A DNA stretch of 38,684 nt from a virus, in the IMG/VR virus record IMGVR_UViG_3300013132_000104, positions 1-38,684 of that record. One strand, 5' to 3'. The notes under the pieces are model-generated. The model was not told the origin of the DNA, ran no database searches, and saw nothing but the letters and a program-made list of their open reading frames with translations. The translations under genes and the position numbers were made by a program. Of the stretch, positions 32,795 to 38,684 are shown in pieces. Numbering within the stretch: the first letter of the stretch is position 1; every line of letters begins with the position of its first letter.

Positions 32795-33268
32795 TTATAC
32801 TAGTGGTAAAAATGGAAAATCGTCTCCAAAATCTGAAGCTACATTACCTTGACCAAGTTGAATTCTCAAATTGATTATTGTAGTTTTTAAAGCAGCAATA
32901 ACTTGTTTGTCATCGTTATTTTCATATTTTTCAATCAACGAATTAACCGTCTGGTTCAATATTCTATTTTCTTCTAATAGATTATTGTACTGTTGTAATA
33001 CTTCATCAAAATTTCGTTTCTCTTCTACTTTTAAAGTTTGTAATTCTGTGAACTCTGTTTGATTTGAATCAACTATTTTATCGTTGTTATAAACAAAAGT
33101 TTTGAGTGGAATTTTTACATAATTTAGATTGGCATTCGTAGATTGAGCTACTGAAAATACTAATTGATAATTTCCAAATGAATCTACGTTGTTTGTAAAT
33201 TCACCTGTATTAACAAACTGATTCACTTCATCTTTAGCAACATCATAATTTAAAGGTATGTTTTCCAT
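32795..33268 (-). CDS. Coiled-coil structural protein, unknown
   Basis: The 157-residue protein has a strand-rich N-terminal part (FGNYQLVFSVAQSTNANLNY) and a coiled coil at about 88-140 (FDEVLQQYNNLLEENRILNQ and the following residues), ending in an acidic, aromatic tail (FGDDFPFLPLV). It lies one base from both neighbours in the baseplate unit. A trimeric or dimeric connector in the baseplate is a reasonable guess; no family is recognised. Confidence 0.75.
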   Translation of the reverse strand: MENIPLNYDVAKDEVNQFVNTGEFTNNVDSFGNYQLVFSVAQSTNANLNYVKIPLKTFVYNNDKIVDSNQTEFTELQTLKVEEKRNFDEVLQQYNNLLEENRILNQTVNSLIEKYENNDDKQVIAALKTTIINLRIQLGQGNVASDFGDDFPFLPLV

Positions 33269-33269
33269 T

Positions 33270-35162
33270 TTATCTTGTTATTTTAAAAACTTTTCCTGTA
33301 TCCGATATATCAATTGTACCATCCTTATATTCTACCTTAATAAAAATTTTAAAATATCTTTCTTGTGGTAGACCGGTTGTTTGTAATTTAAAGTAATTTC
33401 CTTTTGTTGCGTCACAACTTAGTTTTGTGTATCTATCAAATCCAACTATAGTTTCTTCTGATTCCGCATCTTTAATCATATAATATGACGACGTTGGTAA
33501 ATATTTTGGCGTCACCATTGATGGTTGTTGATATGCTTTATTAAACTGTTTTAATGGATATTTGTCTCTAGCAAATACAAATACTTTTGGTAAACTTCCC
33601 GCTTTATATTCTTTAGATAGATATTGTATATTAATTAAATTTTCTGTAGATCCTGTTATTGGAGATAAACTACCTGTGTTATAAACACTATCATCCCACG
33701 CCACATCCAAGTATGGACTATATATTGTATTTGTTTCACGACTAAAAAATTGCAATAATCCATTTGTTCTTTGTAATGGCGGTGTATCAATTTCAAATGA
33801 ACTGAGTAATATTAATCCCTGATTTGGAACGCATCCACATAACCATGATCTAACTATTCTGGTTATATCAAGTGACATATCACTTTGTTGTCCGTATGAA
33901 AAAGATTGACTACATATCAAACTGTTGTTCACTAAGCTAGGATATGACGTTGAATTACATATCCATTTAGGTTTATTTACGTAACTAGCTGGTACTTTAT
34001 AAAACCAAGTGCCACCTTGATTTTGCCAACTACCACTTGAAAACGAACTGGTGAGTAAATAATTGACTTGTGGATAACTACTGGTAATTGAAGATCCGTA
34101 CCACAATCCATTTTCGTAGTAATTTTTATAATTCCAACTTACACCATAATCCGATCCATCATCGGCGTATCTTCCGTTGCCATTATTCCAACTTTGACTA
34201 ATTGGAAATGCATATATTTTATAGTCCAACGGTAAATTTCTTGCACCGCATGCTTTTAAGTTCAATGTGAATTTTATATTAGATCCACTAATTTCATTTT
34301 TAGAAATAGATTGACTTAAAGATAATAAATCAAATTTAATTAAGGTTCTGCTAAATTCTGGTGTTATTAAGTAATCAGATGTAGATGGTCGTGTAAATGA
34401 TCCTGAATATCCACCTTTGAAATAACCAACAAAACTTTTAACGTCTGTGTAATATAATTTACTAGATGTTTGTGTTTGAATATATCCTGAAAAGTTTGAT
34501 CCACTAAATGATCCGGTAAATGATCCACTTAAAAAGTTATATACAGGTTGATAAAAGCCTGGATTACATGGTATACCCGTATTACTTTTTCCTAAAATTT
34601 TACCTTTAAAATTTTTATAACTACCAGTTCCAACCAGAGAAGAAGTTAGTGGCGTAACTGTGTAATTTCTAGGCCCCATTTGTAATTTAGTAAATGTTGA
34701 GCCAATAGATAGTGATCCAGAAAAGCTTCCTGTAGACCATGATCCTGTGAAGAAAGAATAGTTTGGTATATTGATGCTACCTGTAAAAGATCCCGACGCG
34801 TAATTTGCGGATCCACTTACATATAATGGTTTTTTTGTACCAGATCTCACATTTTGTAATCTGCCGGAAAAATTAGCTATAAATGATGTGCCTGGTATAA
34901 CTGAACTGGTTAATCCAAATGTTCTCCATTTACTACCAGAGTATATATAAATCGAAGATGTGCTGTATGCTAACCATCCTTCATTTCCATATGAAGATGA
35001 TGTTAAAGGAACATCGTGCCAATAAGGATTAGTAAATACAGTTTTATATCCCAAATTACTTGCGTAAATTTCCAATATTTCATCCAAACCAAAATTTTTG
35101 TTTATATATTTGGTCGAATTATTTATGTAGGTATCTTGAGTTGGATAAATAAATGTATGCAT
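33270..35162 (-). CDS. DNRLRE-like virion protein with SGSF repeats
   Basis: The 630-residue protein begins PTQDTYINNSTKYINKNFG, and later has RTLIKFDLLSLSQSI and SLDITRIVRSWLCG, the layout of DNRLRE-type beta-sandwich domains (D-x-Y-[IV] start, an R-x-L-[IVL]-x-F-D strand, a W-x-x-G-x-x-N-x-G-[IL] late motif, here CVPNQGLILLS). Between about residues 80 and 260 it is dominated by G-S-F-x-G-S units such as GSFSGSLSIGS and SGSFTGSFSGS, likely a repetitive beta structure. It sits between gp6-like and coiled-coil genes, so it is probably a baseplate or fibre protein. Its Ser content makes it one possible glycan acceptor, which is speculative. Confidence 0.78.
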   Translation of the reverse strand: MHTFIYPTQDTYINNSTKYINKNFGLDEILEIYASNLGYKTVFTNPYWHDVPLTSSSYGNEGWLAYSTSSIYIYSGSKWRTFGLTSSVIPGTSFIANFSGRLQNVRSGTKKPLYVSGSANYASGSFTGSINIPNYSFFTGSWSTGSFSGSLSIGSTFTKLQMGPRNYTVTPLTSSLVGTGSYKNFKGKILGKSNTGIPCNPGFYQPVYNFLSGSFTGSFSGSNFSGYIQTQTSSKLYYTDVKSFVGYFKGGYSGSFTRPSTSDYLITPEFSRTLIKFDLLSLSQSISKNEISGSNIKFTLNLKACGARNLPLDYKIYAFPISQSWNNGNGRYADDGSDYGVSWNYKNYYENGLWYGSSITSSYPQVNYLLTSSFSSGSWQNQGGTWFYKVPASYVNKPKWICNSTSYPSLVNNSLICSQSFSYGQQSDMSLDITRIVRSWLCGCVPNQGLILLSSFEIDTPPLQRTNGLLQFFSRETNTIYSPYLDVAWDDSVYNTGSLSPITGSTENLINIQYLSKEYKAGSLPKVFVFARDKYPLKQFNKAYQQPSMVTPKYLPTSSYYMIKDAESEETIVGFDRYTKLSCDATKGNYFKLQTTGLPQERYFKIFIKVEYKDGTIDISDTGKVFKITR

Positions 35163-35165
35163 ATA

Positions 35166-37145
35166 TTAAACTACCAATCCTTTGATATCTGATTGTGGAA
35201 ATTTTACCTCAAATACAGACGGATCTTTTGAAGGGTAAACTATATTATTTTTAGTTGCTATATCAATGTTATAGGCTATTGGTGAATAATTTCCATCGTC
35301 TATTGTTAAATTTTTAATACGTATATCTGATACAGATTGAACACCTTCATTTTTTAATATTTCGAAATTGATTTGACTTAAGTTTATAGGTTGATTAAAA
35401 CTCCAATTATCTATATTAAAAAAGTCTTTAACTGATGTAATACAATTGTTTAAAACATCCGATTTATTGAATCCTTTAAATACTGTTATTTTGAATTCAA
35501 CTCCGATGTTTATTATGTAACCGTCTATTATATTTATTCTGTCAGTTAATATTTTATAATTTTGTATATACGTAATTAAATTCTGAAGAGTAGCTTTGTT
35601 TATAGTAGTGAGATTTTTACTTGAATTGTATCCTAAAACATATAAATTATTTGTAAATGGACTATTAGACTGTAAAAACTTTTTTCTATCTAATGGATTT
35701 AACGGAGATAAATCCAAACTTGAATTGTTATTAGTAGACTCTATACCATTTATCAATCCGTTATATTGTATTTCACGTGTAAGATTACTTTGAACATATA
35801 CCTTGGATATATTTCCTAACTGTGGTGGTAAAGAATACGCTCTAAGTAAAAAATCATCTTCTGTAACCATTCTGTTCTGAGTCGCAAAATTAAGAAGAGC
35901 ATTTTGTCTTATTTCTTCGTCACTTTCAGCATCGTCGCCTCCGCTAGATGATTCTGGATTATTAACACTCAAACTACTCTTAATAGTATTTAATAGAATA
36001 ACCTCGCTATCTGTTAGAGATGTTACATCGTTTTGATAAGAAACGCCTGATATTCTATTAATTTCCCCTGAGTTAACATTTGATGACAATCCACCTCCTA
36101 TAACGTATGTTATTGTAAGTGTCGTATTTGACGGCGAAACTCCATAAGATTTAGCCTTTAAAACATTTGTATTATCTAGTGATATATCCAAATTCTTTAA
36201 ATTTGATAGTGACACTCCAACATTAGTTGGATTCGGTATAATTACAGTATTGTCGTAATTTTCAGTATTAGCTCCAAATTGAATAGTTGTTATATTATTT
36301 TCATCTACACTGGTAATAAATCTGTTTTCAGTACGTAAATATTTTAATATTTTTGGAGTTTCACTTCTATATTCACTTAAAACTTGGCTATTTAACGGAA
36401 CATTATCAACCTCAATTGGTATTGTATCTTGAGCTAAATAATCAACCTCGTAATAGTTTTTATTGTTATTATCAACAACACTTAATATTTTTAAAACAGT
36501 ACTTTCAGTCAATGATATTGAATAAAATGACTGTGGATCTCCAACAGATACTTGTTTTACAACAACTGTGCCTGAATAAGCTTGTACGGATTTTTTAATC
36601 AAATAAAATAACGGTGCTCCAGTTTCATCTCTATTATATACTGTAATTTCTCTAGGTGAATATTTCGTATCTTGACTAAAATCTACACTTTGGTCAATAA
36701 TAAAATTGACTCCTGAAACACTAGTTAGTTGTGTAAGCGGTGATAATATCAAACAGTATCTTTCATCGGGTGAATATTCATTGTTGTTGGACCGTTTTGA
36801 TGGTAGCAATTGAAATATATCAACAATCGTTGAGGATGCAGATGATGGTTTTACTTTATAACCCATATACTTTGCTGCATTTATTATATTTCTACGATCT
36901 TTAGCGAACTGTATAAAACTCTCTAAAAATTGTTGATCTGTATAATACGATAAAATGTCTCCTACATATGAAGCTTGTTCAATAAAAATTTGACCTGGAG
37001 AACTTTCACTAAAATCACGGTAACTTTGTGGATAATACTGTTTAGTAAAATCAATAAGTTGTTGACGAATAGATGCAAAGTCTCTATTAAGATAATTTAT
37101 ATCTTTCGTATTCGTCTGAAAAGTTTTATTAATTATAGTTGACAT
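35166..37145 (-). CDS. Baseplate wedge protein, T4 gp6-like (baseplate J superfamily)
   Basis: The 659-residue protein has nearly the length of T4 gp6. Its start (INYLNRDFASIRQQLIDFTK) and the FSESSPGQIFIEQASYVGDI segment at about 42-62 are the hallmark of this family, followed by YYTDQQFLESFI and AKYMGYKVKPS. GGDDAESDEEIRQNALLNFA near 400-420 matches the conserved baseplate-J core, with TQNRMVTEDDFLLRA after it. It forms the iris-like wedge ring of the baseplate together with the gp25-like protein. The start codon overlaps the stop of the gp25-like gene (TAATG), so the two are translated together. Confidence 0.93.
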   Translation of the reverse strand: MSTIINKTFQTNTKDINYLNRDFASIRQQLIDFTKQYYPQSYRDFSESSPGQIFIEQASYVGDILSYYTDQQFLESFIQFAKDRRNIINAAKYMGYKVKPSSASSTIVDIFQLLPSKRSNNNEYSPDERYCLILSPLTQLTSVSGVNFIIDQSVDFSQDTKYSPREITVYNRDETGAPLFYLIKKSVQAYSGTVVVKQVSVGDPQSFYSISLTESTVLKILSVVDNNNKNYYEVDYLAQDTIPIEVDNVPLNSQVLSEYRSETPKILKYLRTENRFITSVDENNITTIQFGANTENYDNTVIIPNPTNVGVSLSNLKNLDISLDNTNVLKAKSYGVSPSNTTLTITYVIGGGLSSNVNSGEINRISGVSYQNDVTSLTDSEVILLNTIKSSLSVNNPESSSGGDDAESDEEIRQNALLNFATQNRMVTEDDFLLRAYSLPPQLGNISKVYVQSNLTREIQYNGLINGIESTNNNSSLDLSPLNPLDRKKFLQSNSPFTNNLYVLGYNSSKNLTTINKATLQNLITYIQNYKILTDRINIIDGYIINIGVEFKITVFKGFNKSDVLNNCITSVKDFFNIDNWSFNQPINLSQINFEILKNEGVQSVSDIRIKNLTIDDGNYSPIAYNIDIATKNNIVYPSKDPSVFEVKFPQSDIKGLVV

Positions 37146-37546
37146 TACATTCTGTTATTATCTAAGTTTAATTCAACATTACCAATTGTATTGTTATAAT
37201 TAAACTTTATATTTATAAATATAGAATTTTTAGTATTATTTTCCGATGTTGTATTAGATATTTGAACATCTAAAATGGAAATTCCAGGTAGATATTGATC
37301 TATAACACGTTGTATCGCGTCTATTATAATATTATCATTTACTCCCACTTCAATATTTTCAAATAAAAGATTGTACAAGTTAGAACCAAAACTGTTATTA
37401 AACCGACGTTCACCTGGAACAGTAAGAATTAAATTCTTTATATTATCGGAAACTTGCGATATTGTATCGGTGTTGGTTTCAAAATACCCCTGTGTGCCAA
37501 GTTGTATTGGCAATGATAAACCCAATGATTTTTTAGGCGTAGCCAT
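37145..37546 (-). CDS. Baseplate wedge protein, T4 gp25-like
   Basis: At 133 residues the product equals T4 gp25 in length. It has the family features LGLSLPIQLGTQGYFETNTD at the start, VSDNIKNLILTVPGERRFNN with the E-R pair used in the wedge core, then FGSNLYNLLFENI. The fold belongs to the gp25/phage lysozyme-like (GPW) family but serves as a structural wedge part that binds gp6 and the sheath initiator surface. Its gene is followed at once by the gp6-like gene. Confidence 0.92.
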   Translation of the reverse strand: MATPKKSLGLSLPIQLGTQGYFETNTDTISQVSDNIKNLILTVPGERRFNNSFGSNLYNLLFENIEVGVNDNIIIDAIQRVIDQYLPGISILDVQISNTTSENNTKNSIFINIKFNYNNTIGNVELNLDNNRM

Positions 37547-37554
37547 TAAATGCC

Positions 37555-38019
37555 TTATTTATCACCACGTTTTTTATTAACCGCTTTCATCAAAGATCTA
37601 TAATCTTTGTTCATAGCGTTATACACACTTTTTACTGGTTCAGTAGCATTTTCGGGTGCTTTTGTTTCAGTAATAATTTCTTGGTTATTTTTTTCAAAAC
37701 CTCCCATGCTACTGACTAAACCACCTTCTTGTGGTATACCACCAGTTGTTTGATTTAAAATATCGTTTAATACAGGATTGCTTGTATATTTGACAAACTT
37801 CTTTACAGGTTTGGTATTTTCGTCAATAGTAGATTTGTCCATTTCTTCCAATTCATTTAAAATTTCATCTTCTAAGCTAGATGGTTTTTTAACTTTGGAT
37901 GTCGTAACATTTTTGGAAATTACTTCCGATAATTGTCGTTTTATCTCAGATTCTACAATTCCACGGACTTCTTGTTGAACAGTTTTTTTGATAAACTCTT
38001 TTAATATCTCTATTTTCAT
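37555..38019 (-). CDS. Charged helical protein upstream of gp25-like gene, unknown
   Basis: The 154-residue product opens with an amphipathic helix (MKIEILKEFIKKTVQQEVRG) and further charged helices, has a Gly-rich middle (GGIPQEGGLVSSMGGFEKNN), and ends in a basic helix (YRSLMKAVNKKRGDK). No catalytic motif, Cys or membrane segment is visible. It lies eight bases from the gp25-like gene, so it is probably an assembly or virion factor. Similar small proteins of unknown function occur next to gp25 in T4-like environmental phages. Confidence 0.7.
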   Translation of the reverse strand: MKIEILKEFIKKTVQQEVRGIVESEIKRQLSEVISKNVTTSKVKKPSSLEDEILNELEEMDKSTIDENTKPVKKFVKYTSNPVLNDILNQTTGGIPQEGGLVSSMGGFEKNNQEIITETKAPENATEPVKSVYNAMNKDYRSLMKAVNKKRGDK

Positions 38020-38038
38020 AATATATTATATATAATTA

Positions 38039-38684
38039 TCAAAAAGAATCTGATTTAGGTAAATTTAATAAATCAGTTGCTCCTTTTGTATCTGATGGTT
38101 TGGGTATTTTTATAGTTTTTATTCTGGGTGTGTTGGGTGGTTTTGGTATATTTGGTTTTGGCAATCCTTGTTGCACACTCGCAAGTTTTGCAGCAGCTGC
38201 ACCAACTGCACCACCAGAAACTGCTCCGATAACTGCGCCTTTTCCGCCACCAACCAATCCTCCTATGCCTGCACCTAATCCACCTCCTGCTAAAACACCC
38301 CCAGTTACTCCTCCTATAGATAAACCCGCACCAAGTGCAGTACCACTCAATCCACCAATTAAAGCCCCTTTTCCACCACCAGCTAATGCACCCACACCAG
38401 CTCCAAGTGCGCCTCCCAGTACTCCACCTTTTAATCCAGCTGCTAATTTTGTTGTTGATCCTATAACTCCTGTCTTAGGATCTACGAACTTATCGTTGCC
38501 GGCAATAGCTTCAGGACTAAATTTGTCGGGAGACCAATCTTTTCCTAGACCATCTGGTTTTATACCCTTTGGATTGAGTTTATCAACTAAACTACCCGCT
38601 ATACCCCCAGCCAAAACTCCGGCTCCAGCTCCAATTAAAGCTCCTTTTCCACCACCGGCTAATGCTCCTATACCTGCACCTAAA
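38039..38684 (-). CDS. Glycine-zipper protein, N terminus outside the window
   Basis: The frame stays open to the window edge, so the 5' end is missing; 214 residues are visible. Two Gly-rich blocks flank a short polar stretch (DKLNPKGIKPDGLGKDWSPD). The blocks repeat G-A-G-[IV]-G-x-L-x-G-G-G-K-G-A-x-I-G three times and fit glycine-zipper helices that pack in membranes. The tail is Pro/Lys-rich (PKPNIPKPPNTPRIKTIKIP). In the baseplate block this could be a tail-tip or tape-measure-like protein that inserts in the host membrane, but this rests on composition only. A TTG within the frame at 38614 is not a convincing start, since coding sequence continues above it. Confidence 0.75.
   Translation of the reverse strand, partial: LGAGIGALAGGGKGALIGAGAGVLAGGIAGSLVDKLNPKGIKPDGLGKDWSPDKFSPEAIAGNDKFVDPKTGVIGSTTKLAAGLKGGVLGGALGAGVGALAGGGKGALIGGLSGTALGAGLSIGGVTGGVLAGGGLGAGIGGLVGGGKGAVIGAVSGGAVGAAAAKLASVQQGLPKPNIPKPPNTPRIKTIKIPKPSDTKGATDLLNLPKSDSF
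38238..38680 (-). repeat. Three 38-base repeats encoding glycine-zipper units
   Basis: Near-identical stretches lie at 38238-38275, 38367-38404 and 38643-38680 (plus strand begins ccttttccaccacc). They encode G-A-G-x-G-x-L-x-G-G-G-K-G. They reflect protein repetition rather than a mobile element. Confidence 0.75.

Noticed and set aside
38039-38614. 191-residue glycine-rich gene starting at 38614
   Set aside because: That start is a TTG inside a frame that continues to the window edge with the same repeat type, so the gene is partial rather than complete.

Overview
The window is a piece of an AT-rich tailed-phage genome: a contractile-tail virus, distantly T4-like. Markers visible in the translations are a tail sheath, T4 gp6-like and gp25-like baseplate wedge proteins, a large terminase with T4-like motif order, a DnaG-type primase and an Mre11/Rad50 (gp47/gp46) pair. 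Every gene I accept lies on the minus strand, mostly with overlapping or abutting ends, so transcription runs from high to low coordinates. Almost no start codon has a Shine-Dalgarno sequence; the bases before ATG are simply AT-rich. That suggests, without proving, a host such as the Bacteroidota, where SD-independent initiation is normal.

In transcription order the right half (38684 to 22667) is a virion block: a glycine-zipper protein cut by the window edge, a small charged protein, gp25-like and gp6-like baseplate proteins, a DNRLRE-like protein rich in Ser and Gly, a coiled-coil protein, a 1483-residue tail or baseplate protein with a LamG-like segment, three further structural proteins, an 872-residue protein with a seven-repeat FG-GAP beta-propeller and a dockerin-like calcium loop, and a 108-residue unknown. 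Next come replication and recombination genes (22654 to 18012): a RuvC-like resolvase, a primase, and Mre11 and Rad50 fused in a single 1061-residue chain.

Between recombination and the sheath (18010 to 9005) lies a glycosylation cassette of about 9 kb. It holds a GT4-FkbM fusion, three related GT-like proteins, a class I methyltransferase, a GT-A-type transferase whose 3' end appears frameshifted, and a three-domain protein joining GT4, a TibC/BAHT-type protein heptosyltransferase with its four-Cys iron finger, and an FkbM methyltransferase. This looks like machinery for building and methylating glycans on a protein. Its target is unknown; phage tail proteins with Ser/Thr-rich segments are candidates.

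The left part (8942 to 1) holds a very large tail sheath (1308 residues) followed by a strong terminator, a free-standing EDxHD-type homing endonuclease with 17-residue tandem repeats, a flavodoxin-like reductase and a ligase-like nucleotidyltransferase, a zinc-finger protein, and the large terminase. The terminase is interrupted after 188 residues by the start of an intein. The two enzymes both begin with a 10-residue sequence ending in L-x-E that resembles the T4 capsid-targeting sequence, so they may be packaged in the head and delivered with the DNA. No tRNA, CRISPR array or IS element was seen, and no gene-free stretch exceeds about 120 bases.
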